Part shown: positions 19,925 through 31,103 of the stretch, in pieces
How positions within the stretch are numbered: position 1 is the first letter of the stretch
Layout: each line of letters begins with the position of its first letter
NCBI RefSeq assembly: GCF_033473495.1
Contig: NC_088935.1
Coordinates: 1,984,001 to 2,048,000 of the forward strand
DNA: 64,000 bases
Direction: 5' to 3'
Origin: Cercospora beticola
Taxonomy: Eukaryota > Ascomycota > Dothideomycetes > Mycosphaerellales > Mycosphaerellaceae
Translations under genes and position numbers: made by a program
Notes under the pieces: generated by a model
What the model saw: only the letters and a program-made list of their open reading frames with translations
The model's database searches: none
What the model was told of the DNA's origin: nothing

Positions 19925-22291
19925 GCGGAGATTCTGTGATAATTATTGATACAACATATTGGAGACGAGAGGGAGCTCAAGCTCAGGCCAGGTTCGGTTG
20001 GAAAAATGGCGGGATAGTTGCTTGGAAAGTTGTGATTCTCTCAGCGAGGCGTTGGCGGTTTCGCGGAACGCACGTGGCGACTGCACTGTTGCTTGGTGAT
20101 ACTATGGAACCGGCGGTAGGGGCTGTTTGGAAGCGGTTGTTGCGGTGCTGCAGCTCAAGCGGCTGTACCATGCATCGTGCTCGGAATCGACAATTGTGCA
20201 GTGCAGTATGGTGACGTGTGGGGATGGAAGTGGTAGAACTACATATCGTTATCCTAGACCCAATTTTTCCGGAGCAAACTCCACCTCATGCTTCCTGCAG
20301 GTGACTGACTGATGAGAGTCTTACTACTATGTACACGTGCGAGGGGAACAGCTCTGGACACATGTACTGACACGGCTGTCAGAATAATGCACGTGTTCGA
20401 GACCAGAATCCTTCTCAGCCGCGCAGCCACGAAGTTCCTCGCAATGACCCTGATCACGGGAAGGCGGCGCCACTTTTCAGGGGAATGAAAGACTGTCGAC
20501 CGCCAAGAATCATGCTCGCTCGTCACGGTCCGGCATGAGCGCCATTGGAATAGCGTGGGCGGCAAGAAAGCATGTCCTCGACGAAAAACGCCAAATGGAT
20601 TTGGGAAAAGCTTTGGCTAGAACTGGTTGTACAGATACGTTGTTCACACGCCAGAACAATACGATGGTCTGAATCACTTGTGTGCATGGAGGCTCGGTTG
20701 CCCGCTATTTGTGGTGAAACGCGTTGCTTCGATATTCTGTTCCGTATACAAGGTTGAAGCGACATGTCGCAGGGTATTGTGAGGTGCGGTGTATCTGAAG
20801 CACGAAGGGGGGAAGGTGGAGATTCGGTGATTGGCCATTCAGGTGTCGGACTCGGTTCCACAAGGCTTGTGCCAAACGCCTCCCGAAGCCCAGCGATTCG
20901 CGTTTCGCATCTGTCATGACACGTGAGCGTTGGCGAAGTCTGAGTCGCGATGGATGGAACTGGCCGCGTCGAATTGTGCAAAGGCATTTTCGGCGTGGAG
21001 GTTGGAGTACTCTGCAAAGTCGTCTATCAGAGGCAGGCGTTCACTTTATTGGAAGGGAGCGGTCTGGCGACAGCTTGGTCTGGAACACGTGCCGTGCGCT
21101 CTCACATATACTGATCAACACTGCGATCCATAGTAGGACATGTGACGGGAGGGCCTGAAGTCGTGGCGGGCGGCCGTGGAAATGCCGGTAGAGATGGCGT
21201 TTAAGCACGGCAGCTTCTTGGGAGAGTCGTGTTTCACGCATCCATGGCTCCCTTGTGACAGGATGCAGTGTTGCGAGGTTTGGGGATGGAGGCTGGAGCG
21301 ATCGTTGCACAACGGCGAGCACGGCGACTGCTGGAGACAGGAAGCACATGCGAGCGAGCAGCATTATTCGAGTGTTCCGGCGATATTATAGTGGCACCTG
21401 CTCTGGGACGGTGTGCGAAACAGGTGATTCGTGCACGAGTCGACATTGGCCGCGAAGACGCAATCTCACACGCTCGCTGCTCGGCGCGGCGCAGAGCTCG
21501 CAAGCAGCTGTATGCCTGCTCGCTAGGCGGGGTTGACGGGGGATATCGTGCTGGTGCGAGTGACCTGTCTGGCCTGATGACTTGGGTGCATCTCAGATCC
21601 ACGAGGCCGTCTGTCCAAAAGTTTTTTTGAGATGGTTTGATGATGGTCTTTCAGGGTGCAGCAGTGGCTTGGATCGACTGCGCAAGCGCGTTTTCCCCAG
21701 CACAGACTGCGCGATGGAGAAAGCGTCTCTCAGCACATTCGGCGGCGGGCAGGGAGGGCGCGCGAAAGGCGCACTATTGGACGACACGCCGGACGAGCCT
21801 CACTGTCCCTCACACGGTCCATGTGCGGATTGTATATGCACATGTATTCTACTGCTGCTGGTGTGGTGGAGTGAGCAGCGGCTGGCTGCAGTAGCTTGCT
21901 CGCAAGGGAAATCGCGTCAAGGTCTTACAGGTCGTCTGCTGACCCTCTCACGTCAACCAGCGTCGCTGGAACGTGTGCCGCCGTACAGCATTCGCAGCAT
22001 GGCGCAGCGCAACACGCAGCAGCAGGCCGGCGGACGTTGGGAGCGCTCTAAGAAAAGTGGAGTAAGTGAAATTGGATCAGAGCTTCGTGCACTGGCCTCG
22101 TGCTTTTCGCTCCATCAAAACCATCTCCTGCCGCCCAACTTCCCAAAACCACTGCTCTGCACCTCCTTGTCCAGCATTTGCCCTTTCTTGCTTGTGATAC
22201 CCCTTCTGTCTGCTTCCACTCTCTTCCCCAGCCCACCCGACGCAGTCAGCAGTCCACCACTTCTCCATCACCCTACTGTAATTGAGAAGCC
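19925..22291. other. Long intergenic region
   Basis: 2.4 kb, the largest gap in the window. A pyrimidine-rich leader occupies about 22160-22280, just before the next ATG, as is common ahead of strongly expressed fungal genes. A 154-codon minus-strand frame (20523..20987) is listed separately as doubtful. Other frames lack ATG starts or any recognisable motif. No transposon ends or long repeats were seen. Confidence 0.5.
20523..20987 (-). CDS. Doubtful hypothetical ORF
   Basis: ATG-started frame of 154 codons inside the 2.4-kb gap. It is Ser/Pro/Thr-rich with about eight cysteines and shows no signal peptide or domain. The composition is more protein-like than neighbouring frames, but there is no intron, family match or clear context to support it. 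It may be chance. Confidence 0.18.
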   Translation of the reverse strand: MPLHNSTRPVPSIATQTSPTLTCHDRCETRIAGLREAFGTSLVEPSPTPEWPITESPPSPLRASDTPHLTIPCDMSLQPCIRNRISKQRVSPQIAGNRASMHTSDSDHRIVLACEQRICTTSSSQSFSQIHLAFFVEDMLSCRPRYSNGAHAGP

Positions 22292-24242
22292 ATGTCGGAC
22301 GCCCAGCAGCAGGCACAGACTGCTCCCGTCACCGAGACCGTCGTGACCGATCCCGCGACCGCCACGAGCATCACCAAAGACGCTCCTGTCGCTGACGCCG
22401 TCGTCGACGCCGAGGCCGCAAAGACCGACGCCGAGCCTGCCGCCACTACTACCACCGATGCTGCTACAGCCGAGTCAACAGAGGTGGCAGAAAAGGCGGT
22501 AGAGCCAATTACCGAAGGGCAGCTTGCATACAAGGGCCCAGGTCTTCTCAAGTGAGCTGGACGCGATTTATCAGAGCGAGGATGCAGCACGTATTGACAT
22601 GAGCAAGGTCCATCATTCCATCCAAGAAGGAGTTCTGGCTGAGCGACGAGGCTGTTGCTCCTCAAAACCTCGACCTCTACCTTCGTGGCGAGAAGCCAGA
22701 AATCTCACACCCCGTTGTTGCTTGGGCAAGCCACACCGGCAAGGGTCTGTTGTTCTTCAACAAGAAGGGCGAGACCAACCGCACACACCCATCTGACGTC
22801 CTCGCGCTCTACGATGCCAGCGACCTCAAGAAGTCGGCTCAGCACGAGTTCTCCTTCAAGCTCAACGGCGACAACCACACATTCAAGGCTTCCAACGATG
22901 CCGAGCGTGACGGCTGGTACCTCTCCATCGAGCGCGCGATTGAGCACGCCAAGGCCTCCAAGGAGGAGATCCGTGCCAGTGAAGGCTACAAGGCCGAGAT
23001 CGAGAAGCTGAGTAAGTTTTGACGACGCACACCGCGCATCAGAACCACATCACTAACTTCAAGTCAGACAAGCCAAACGTCGTTGGCGCTGCCACCACTC
23101 GCAGCCTCTCCAAGCCAAAGAAGAGCACCGATGTCCCACCCACTGAGCGCATTGGCTCATCCGACGGCGAGGCTGACGAGGACAAGAAGAAGAGCCAGAA
23201 GAGCCGCTCGACATCTCGCGGCATCTTGAACCGCTTCAAGACCAACAAGGAAGAGTCTGCGGAGAAAAAGGTGGAGAGTGAGGACAAGAAGGAGGAGGTC
23301 AAGGCCTCCGAAGAGACTCCAGTCGCTGCCTCCACCGAGGCTGCACCAATCGTGGCCAGCACCACTGCTGCCGAAATTCCTGCTGCCGCCGAGGTTGCAG
23401 CTGAGGAGAAGGCTGTCGAGACTCCAGTTGAGGAGAAGGCGAAGGGCGGCAAGCGTGGTAGCATCTTTGGCCGCGTCTCGTCTGGCTGGAGCGGACTCCG
23501 CAGCCCAGCCAAGGAGAAGGACCTCAAGGACGCTGAGCTCAAGAACGAGACCACCACTGCTGCTCCAGTGTCTGAGAACCCACCAGTGCTCCCAGAGACC
23601 GCTGCCACCACCGACTCCACCGCCGTTACGGCCATTCCAGCAGTCGAGGAGCCTGTCGCAGAAACCAAGGCTGAGGAGAAGAAGGATGAGGTTGCTACAC
23701 CCAACAAGGAGAAGAACAACTTCTTGTCTGGCATCGGCGGCTTCATCAAGCGGAACCGCAGCGTCAGCCCCAACACCCACAAAAAGGAGGCTGCCAAGGC
23801 CGATGAGACCGTGGCTGCTCCAGCTGAGACCGCCGTTACAGAGCCAGTTGTCAAGGCTGAGGAGCCAGCAACTGAGAGCGCTGCCACCGCTGCAGAGCAA
23901 TCCACCGAGGCCCCGGCCGAGAAGATTGAGGAGCCAAAGACTGAGGCCACCACTCCTAACAAGCGCCAGTCGGTGCTCGGCAGCCTCGGCCGTCGTGCCA
24001 GCAAGGCTCTGAACCGCATTCAAGCTCCAAAGAAGGAGAATGCCGCCCCAGCTGCTACTGATGCCAAGGCTGAGGAGACCGCTGCCGTTAAGCCAGCTGA
24101 AGAGACCCCAGCCATCAACGGCGAGACCAAGAAGGATGAGCCAGAGGCTCCAAAGACCATCGGCGACGTCGTTCCTGATGCCGTCAACGTTGGTCAGCCA
24201 CAGCAGCAGCACAACACTCCTGCCGTCACTGCCAGCGCTTAA
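22292..24242 (+). CDS. PH-domain protein, Meu6-like
   Basis: Exons 22292..22551, 22608..23011 and 23068..24242 (introns 56 bp each), giving 612 residues. N-terminus (1-80) is Ala/Thr/Glu-rich. A pleckstrin-homology domain occupies about residues 82-215 ('LAYKGPGLLK|SIIPSKKEFWLSD', ending in a Trp-containing helix 'ERDGWYLSIERAIEHA'); exon joining is needed to give 'LLKSIIPSKKEFW'. The rest is long, acidic Ala/Glu/Pro low complexity with four short basic islands carrying RGSIFGR- or KRNRSVSP-like phospho-motifs. Such proteins are annotated in fungi as 'meiotic expression up-regulated protein 6'. The PH fold suggests membrane lipid binding; the role is unknown. Confidence 0.82.
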
Positions 24243-25148
24243 ACATCTGATGCTTCAAGTGACTGGCTTCCGGTCCGACGCAGCGACATTCGAGAATGCC
24301 GACCAGTTCACGCAATGAACATGGCCTCATACGCGATGTCACCCCTACAATGATACCCCTTGCTCACGCTTTCCGCTGCGTCGCACCTAATCCCCAACTC
24401 CCGACACTCGCTCATGGTCTGCGGCAGCCAACTTTGTCAGTTTGCATTTCTGCATTGGGAACAAGGATCTGCTTTCGGTGGCGTCTGCTTTTGGATGGAT
24501 ACCACATTAGTTTGTTTGCATTGATGTTTAGTGATGCGAATACCCCTGAAACGATGATACCCGTTTAGAAGCGGTTAAGGTAGAATAGTCTGGTAATACA
24601 AATGGTTTCACATGTTCCGCGTTTGCTGCAGTGTTCCGTTCCATCGAGTGCTTGATGAGTTTTCCGTGCGCACAACATCTGCCAAAGCAAGTGTGTAGTG
24701 TCGGCATCAATATCATGCCACTGACGCAGGACACGCAAGAATGTACGAAGGTATGGCGAGTGGCAGCCGGCGGCCGAGAGGTGAAGTCATCCGCCCTTAT
24801 TGGGTCTCGACCTCGCACCGCACACTAACGTACGCCAGCTGCATGAAGGCCTCTAGAACGCGCCTCTCGCCCGCCTTTCTCCTTCTTGCCTGGCGCGGTA
24901 TTCTTCTGCTACAGTGCGAGTAGTCGCGGAGTTGCTGCCGTTCGTTCCTGCTTGTCGCGCCGTTACCAAATCCCTCCTTCGACTGCCTTCTCGCTGCCCT
25001 TTGACCCATCTCCTCGCGTATCCAACCTTGCAGACATCTCACAGACAGCATCGCTAATCGGCAACGTCGCTGGCGACAGGCATTAGCAATCTCGGCTTTC
25101 GTGCCGAGGCGGGCAGAGTGAGGCGGCTCGGCAGCAGTATGAGCAGTC
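24243..25148. other. Intergenic region
   Basis: 906 bp between the PH-domain gene and the UBTD-like gene. Nothing protein-like beyond short frames; 3' UTR plus promoter. Confidence 0.55.
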
Positions 25149-26137
25149 ATGGTATGTTGCATGTCGCAGCCCTGCCTCGAGCATGTGCGGAATCATGCTG
25201 ATTGGGTTCTGTCCCGCAGGGTTGCTGTCACTCGAGAGCCGCGAGCGAGTCGCCATACGGCGAGGCAAATGCGCCTGGGTCGGAACACAATGCACCCAAC
25301 GACTCATCCCGCGCAGCGATCAACCGCCCATCGCAAGCACCCGATGCTCGAAGTAATACTTCGCGCGAGCCTCAGATTAACAATGCTGGTGCGAGTCGAC
25401 GACCAGATGGAACGATAGTGCGCCCAAACCAGCCGCTGCAGGCCCCTCGACCCGTGGGACACTGTCCGAAATATTATAGTCACCACCAGCCGCCCTGGAC
25501 ACGACGCATTCTCGAGGACCTACGAAAAGAGTTCTTCGATACTCGTACCAGTAACAGAAGGGAGATTTGGGATGCTCTAGAAATAGTGACTGAGAGGATG
25601 CGTGCTGGCGATCTCGACCAGGCGCAAGCAGTTTTGGACGCCGCAGGCCTCACAGTGCCCAATGGTCGACTGGCACGAGGAGCTAAGGGTAGAGAGAGGA
25701 GTCTTGAGGGTGTCTACGACGATAGGGGAAAACTTTACGACATACCTTACTGGATTGTGGCTGATCCAGCCGACATCATCGAGGGCGGCGACGAGAAAGA
25801 TATTGACAACACTGAAGATGACGAAGATGTAGACTCGGCTTCACGACGAGAGGAAAAGGGCAAAGGCCGTGCCGAGGATATTGGAGACGAAATGCGCGTC
25901 ACCGCTCGACTGAATACGGCCGCCCAAGATGTGACCGTCACCATTGGCACTAAACAAACCATATTGGTCCTCAAGCGGAAAATTGAACAGCAGAACAACA
26001 TAAAGCTGAACAAGCTCATCCATCTTGGTAAGATCTTGAAGGATCACCAAACATTGGAAAGCACGGGCTGGAAGTCGGGCCAGATCTTGAATGCTTTCGT
26101 GGACGACCGCGCGGTGACGGAGCACTCTACAGCATAG
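25149..26137 (+). CDS. UBTD-type ubiquitin-domain protein, predicted N-myristoylated
   Basis: Exons 25149..25151 (ATG only) and 25220..26137; the 68-bp intron (GTATGT...CGCAG) starts right after the start codon. The 306-residue product begins M-G-C-C-H-S, a good myristoylation (Gly2) plus palmitoylation (Cys3/Cys4) signal, as UBTD1/2 proteins begin M-G-x-C. A disordered Asn/Arg/Pro stretch leads to the UBTD N-terminal domain (about 90-200, 'PWTRRILEDLRKEFFDTR', 'IWDALEIVTERM'). An acidic linker follows, then a C-terminal ubiquitin-like domain (about 225-297, 'VLKRKIEQQNN', 'LIHLGKILKDHQTL'). There is no C-terminal di-glycine, so it is not a conjugated modifier; animal relatives bind E2 enzymes. 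Confidence 0.85.
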
Positions 26138-26771
26138 CTTGCGGATCACGACGGGCTTCAGACCTACCCTTTTGAGCCTCCCGAAGAGCGTCCTGAAGAG
26201 CATCCTGAAGAGCGTGCTGCTGTTGCAGAGCTTCCTCGTGTTCCAGAGCGTCCTCGTGTTCCATGGTACCGACGGGAACCAAATGCGATTGCGGATCAGT
26301 ACGCCATATGGACTCTGTTGGCGATGTTGTGGCGGAAGATGAGACGTGAGTACTCGAATCGAAGGGCCGAAGCAAGAGCTCGAAGGGAACAGAATCAACC
26401 CGCCCAGGACGAGATTCCCATGCAATCGCTATAATGGGGACGAACAAGGAGCTAGGAATGAGCCATGGGAAATGAGAGCTCGTGAACTCGAGGCACAGGC
26501 TCTTATGCGCGCTTGTAAATTCTTATTGGGTGCATGAATTGCATTGAAGTGATACCACGGCGCAACAGTACGATCTTTAGAGGCGGAGGAACAATGCATT
26601 ATATTTTGTACATACCTGTCGCTCTTCTCACATGAACCTGAATTCGTAACATCAAATCGTCATTCAAATTTTGACGCGTCTTTCTCCATTTCAGTCTCGC
26701 AACAGCCACTTCACGCGAACCGCGACGCCTGGAACATCTACACTCGCTTCGACGAAGAAAGTGACAACACC
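26138..26771. other. Intergenic region with short imperfect repeats
   Basis: 634 bp between the UBTD-like gene and MZT1. A small cluster of repeats lies early in it (26183-26262). The rest shows no supported gene. Confidence 0.5.
26183..26262. repeat. Imperfect short tandem repeats
   Basis: GAAGAGC-(A/G)TCCT units recur at about 15-bp spacing (26183-26214), then CCTCGTGTTCC occurs twice (26234 and 26252). They lie just 3' of the UBTD-like stop, likely in its 3' UTR. Confidence 0.45.
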
Positions 26772-27169
26772 ATGCCTTCCGCAGATCCCGAAGCCAAAAG
26801 ACGCGCAGCACGCGACACGGTTGACATTCTCTTCGAAATCTCAACCATTTTGGTTCGTTCTTGCCCAGTCCTTGATCGTCTTCGAGAAGCCGGCAAAGCA
26901 ACAAACATGTTGAGTTTAACACTCAAAACAGAACTGCAACCTCGATCGACAGTCACTATCGTACTGCATTTCTCTGATTGAGAATGGAGTTAATCCTGAA
27001 GCTCTTGCGGTGAGTCTCCTCTACCAAATTTCGTTCAAGTTTGTCGACTATACCTGTTGGAACTAGGCTGATCATGTTTTGGGAAAAACAGAAAGTAATC
27101 AAGGAGTTGCGAGCGGAGAATGAGAAGTTGGGATTGAGTAATGTCGCTCCTCCTGCTTCGAGTTCGTAA
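26772..27169 (+). CDS. MZT1: Mitotic-spindle organizing protein 1 (MOZART1)
   Basis: Small partner of the gamma-tubulin complex, binding GCP N-termini at spindle pole bodies. Exons 26772..26852, 26932..27009 and 27092..27169, with 79- and 82-bp introns, all in phase 0, giving 78 residues. The whole MOZART1 fold is seen: '[18 protein letters not shown]', then across the splice '[24 protein letters not shown]', then '[13 protein letters not shown]'. Length fits the family (about 70-90). No single open frame covers it, so gene callers relying on long ORFs would miss it. Confidence 0.93.
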
Positions 27170-27693
27170 TGGCTTTGTGGCGATCGGGGATGAGAGACAT
27201 GGGCGTGCACGCCTGGTCTTGCTGTATGCAAGTGGCGAGAGGAAGTTTGATACCCATTAAGGGTTTCTGAAAGCAAATGGGAGTTTGCAGGAAGCGAGAG
27301 ACGGAACAAGTCATCATGGGTTACTTGGTCGAGTACAGTGTAAAAGAACGAGGCGACTCCCACGTTCGGAGTTATACTGTTCTGGGGCGTTTTCTGCTAT
27401 GATGCACGACTACACACGCTGACTTCATCGCAAATGATGTTTTGAGACAAGGTGAAAAGTTTGAATGGGGAGGAAATCAGAGTCATCGCGTTGATAGCGA
27501 TGCAGGAGAAGGCGCCATTGGCCACTTTCAAACTCCTATGTAACGATCGTCAATCGACCGTCCAAAACGAAGTACTAACTCGGCTCCTTGAAGCTGGGTT
27601 TCTCAAGACTTGCGAAGCCCTCCAATCGGACCTCTGAAGTCATGCTCAAGCATCTGCAACTCTGCAATGAAGAGCTGCGTGGGAAGAATCAAA
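27170..27693. other. Convergent 3' region
   Basis: 524 bp between MZT1 and the end of the gene at 27694. Nothing supported beyond UTR. Confidence 0.55.
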
Positions 27694-30100
27694 TCAATCG
27701 GGACCATCATCATCCCCGTCATCGTCGTCGACAGCCAGAGAAGATATCCCAGACGTCGCGGCTTGCACGCCATTCTGCCCTGTCCTCCGCCCAGCAGCGC
27801 GCCGCTTCTTTTTCTTCGCGCCCATACTCAGCGGGCTCTCCTTGATCCAACGAGCAATGGCTTCAGCGCGCTCAGTACTAATGGGATACTCCTTGCCATG
27901 CTCATCTTGTGCCCAGCGCTTGGGCGGAGGTCCGGAGCTGTCACCATTCGTCGTCGGTGTCGATGAGCCAGTAGACGGCGTCGCGGAGGTGTCTTTGTCT
28001 CTGAGTGGACCACTGATGCCTTCCTCGTCCTCCATCGCTCTGCGCTCTCTAGCACGCACGGCTCGCTGGAAGGACTCTTCATCGACTACGCGATCATCGG
28101 ATAGAGCATCAATGATGGACTCCTGTTTTATGCGCTCTCGCTTTTGCTCCGAAGTTTCTTGTTTTCGTTCTTTCTGCCGTGCAACCGCTTTCGACGAAGT
28201 GTCTTTTGCCCAACCGCCGGCGGCGTCAGGTAGAGGAGCTGGAGCACAAAGCTTCTGCCACGGCACACTGAGACCAAGCCAATTGTTTGCTCTGCGAAGC
28301 ACTTCAATCCAGTCAGCACGAGCAGGGCTGCGAGCCGCTTGGAAGATTGGATAGCCGTCCGCGATCCTCGCCAGACGCGCCGCATTGTGGGCGTGACGCA
28401 GAATCTCGGTGGGACTTGTCTGAACAAGCGCATGTGCCAATAGTAAAGAGTGCAGCGCATCGGTGAGAAGTGGGTGATATGTAACAGCTTCGCGACTCCC
28501 GAATGCTTCATGTAGAATGTCGTTGTTCCGCATCGCCTCTATGGTCTCCTCACTGGGAAAAGGAGGAAGATCTGCTGGAGGCTGCTGAGTGAAGAGGGCG
28601 CTGGCAGGATGAATCTTGGGCGACGGAAACTTTGGCCACCCATCCTCGCCGCGTTCGAATGGATCCGACTTCGGCTTCTGATGCTTGATCATAGAACTCG
28701 AAGTTGGCGTAAGCTTCTCATCCGCGTTGTCGCTGTGGACTTCATCCCCAGAATCATTCAACTCTATCAACCTGCTTTTGGGCAGGGTCGTTTGTGTTTT
28801 ATTGCCGTTCGCCAGATCATGGACCCTTCGCATGATCTCATTTGTGATTTCGTAAGGCAGGCCTGGCGTGTAGTCGAAGTGTGAGAGGAATGCTTCGTAG
28901 TCCTTCAAGGCGCGCCTTGCGTTCACTTTCACGATCTTTCGCGCGGCAAGTCTCTCATCTTGCGCTTTTCGATCGACGCCGTTGCTCTCACCTTCTGCAG
29001 TGGCTTGCTGATACTCTTGTAGCCCGTCCAGAGCGGCATGCACGCTCTGACAAGCAATAGTGAGGTATACACCAGCACGATTGAACAAGAGTTGCATCTC
29101 CAAGCTCTTCGGTTGATCCTCTTCTTTCAGGTGCGGTACTGATCTCCAGTCTCTGTGTCCCTTCTGCCATGCTTCCTGCTCGGCCTTCATCTTGCTCGCC
29201 AGTTCCAGCTCCTGTTGGTCGGGCTTGTGTATGCGCCGTAAGTTCTCTATAATACGCAAGGCGATGGTCAGATCGTACACAGCGCCTTGCCATTGTTGTT
29301 TAAAGATCTGCACCAGCGCCCGCGTTCGCAACGGAGCAGGCTGCTCTTCCATAGGCAGTGCCTGTATGATCTCGTTGAGTGGATCGAGGGGAGTATATTC
29401 TTCCATGGCGCGACTCGGAATCTTCTCGTGGAAGAAATGCACGTAGCGCGCGTCTGTACTGTGCGACTCTCGCTTCAGCACATGTTGAGCCACATCCTCG
29501 ACAGTGCTCGTTGCCTGCATGGTCGCAACGCTCGCGGCTACCTCGTCGAGCTGGAAAGCCGATGACAGCAGCTTCACAGCCTTTTGCCGTATCTTGAAGA
29601 TTCGCTCTTTGCTCAATTGACTCCCCGGCCCCCCGCCAGCACCGAAGTAGTCCATGCGGCCGTTCATGGCAGTGTTAGACAAGCCCGTCGAGGCACGCAC
29701 CGAGTCTTCTGAGGCTTGATCGACAGCTTTGCGGATCTTAACGATATCGTAGAAGACGGCGGGATCGATTAGGCGCGGGGCAGGCATGGTCCAGTTCTGG
29801 TGGGCGAGCGAGTCGAGGATCTCGGGTGGAAGTTGAAGCCATGGTCCGTGGAAACTGGAGATGTACCGCCAGTGTCTGTCGCGTGGAGAGCAGCGTCAGC
29901 GGGAGAGGACGAGTGAGGGCCGAGAGGTAGGAGGAAACAAAAGGAGAGGAGAAGAGAGTGGGGCAAATGGGCGAGACGCGAGGAAAAGACGGGCGACTTA
30001 CTTACTTGTTCCTGCAGATGATCAGGCTCGACGTCGACGGCGGCGGCGGCGGAGCAGAGGAGCTCTCGCCCGCTTCGCCCTTGGCCTTCTTCTTCGCCAT
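27694..30100 (-). CDS. Conserved fungal 'histidine kinase group' protein
   Basis: Exons 30006..30100 and 27694..29875, with a 130-bp intron (GTAAGT...CGACAG), the longest well-supported intron in this window, giving 758 residues. The splice completes the conserved 'RNKHWRYISSFHGPWLQLPPEIL'-type block (about residues 30-52), seen in ascomycete proteins labelled 'histidine kinase group protein'. I see no HisKA, HATPase or receiver motifs, so the name should not be taken as a function. Around residues 100-330 there are helical TPR-like segments ('LRTRALVQIFKQQWQGAVYDL', 'LLFNRAGVYLTIAC'). The C-terminus is basic, then acidic (DDDDGDDD). Confidence 0.82.
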
Positions 30101-30407
30101 GGCGCGTCGCAGTGCGGTGGAAGAATGTCCAATGGCTCGCGGCCGAAGTTTTGTCTGCAGCAACGGGTCAAAGAACCAAGCGACGACACAAGCAAGCAAG
30201 CAAGCAAACAAGCGCAAGCACATGCAAATCGCGGGCGCTGCAGGTGCACGAGCACAAAGCTTGTTTCCGAGCCGATGACATCACACCTTCCAACAATATG
30301 GAATGGAAACTACATGTACATGTACATTCACTCCACTCACTGCCTCACTTCATCGCCATCAGACAGATCAACGCCTGTTGAAGTCTTCAAGAAACAACCA
30401 ACCCACC
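30101..30407. promoter_or_regulatory. Divergent promoter region with AGCA repeat
   Basis: 307 bp between divergent starts. It holds an (AGCA)n tract (about 30188-30208) and a palindromic run of ACATGTACATGTA (30312-30324). Shared promoter presumed. Confidence 0.45.
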
Positions 30408-30644
30408 ATGTCTTCACTGCCACACCAGACCGCGGGCCTCAAGGACGAAACTCCGTCCACATCAGAGACAGCCGTCAGTGGCAATGCCGGGGGCAACATA
30501 GTGTCCAACCAGTCGCAGTCCGAGTCAGAGAAGCCCCAGATTGGCGCGTCTCAAAGCAAGCCAGGAAGTGCAGAGGAAGCAGCCGAAAAGCTGTACCTTG
30601 AGAGGATGGAGGATGAATATGCTAAGCGTGAAGGAGGTGCCTGA
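30408..30644 (+). CDS. Small conserved hypothetical protein
   Basis: Single exon of 78 residues with a strong start context (CCACCATG). The first 50 residues are disordered (Ser/Gln/Glu). The last 25 form an acidic helix ending 'LYLERMEDEYAKREGGA', a C-terminal block I recall from other small ascomycete proteins of unknown function. No signal peptide or membrane segment. Divergent from the gene at 27694-30100. Confidence 0.65.
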   Translation: MSSLPHQTAGLKDETPSTSETAVSGNAGGNIVSNQSQSESEKPQIGASQSKPGSAEEAAEKLYLERMEDEYAKREGGA

Positions 30645-31103
30645 GCAATTGATCGACTGCGCCGAGAGTTGAATGTGCAGACACAGGTCAGTGGAAGTTA
30701 GTAGTTGCACTGCCTGAAACCCATTGAGATTTCGCGCAACACGCTTGATATCCTGCCCATATGCTTATACATGATACAGAAATGTGGCTCTCTGAGCAGA
30801 ACCCATGACAGATCTTGAAATGCTCCAGTATCAGCCGCTCCAACCAGAAAGTCGCTCTTGTCTTTAGTGAAAGTGTGTGTGCCATTATCCTATCTCCAAA
30901 CAAATATCATAACAAGAAGAAATCTCAGCAGAACACTCAAAGCTGTCGCCCACGGGATCAGCCAGAGTCCAGTACACCAGACTTCAAAGTCGCATCTGTT
31001 TAAGCAAGAAGATCAAGCTTTTAATCGTGACGTCAGTCGCCATTTTCGCAAACTTGAGTTTCGGGAGTGGTGTTGTGGTCATGTCTGTTGTAGCATGGCG
31101 AGA
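30645..31103. other. Convergent 3' region
   Basis: 459 bp, no supported gene. Confidence 0.55.

Noticed and set aside
21582..22346. 254-codon plus-strand frame upstream of and overlapping the PH-domain gene
   Set aside because: It starts at TTG, overlaps the true exon 1 in another frame, and its composition reflects the pyrimidine-rich leader.
23039..24212. Two long antisense frames (326 and 351 codons) opposite the PH-domain gene
   Set aside because: They mirror the Ala/Glu/Pro low-complexity codons of the sense strand (Ser/Leu/Trp-rich shadows) and have no domains.
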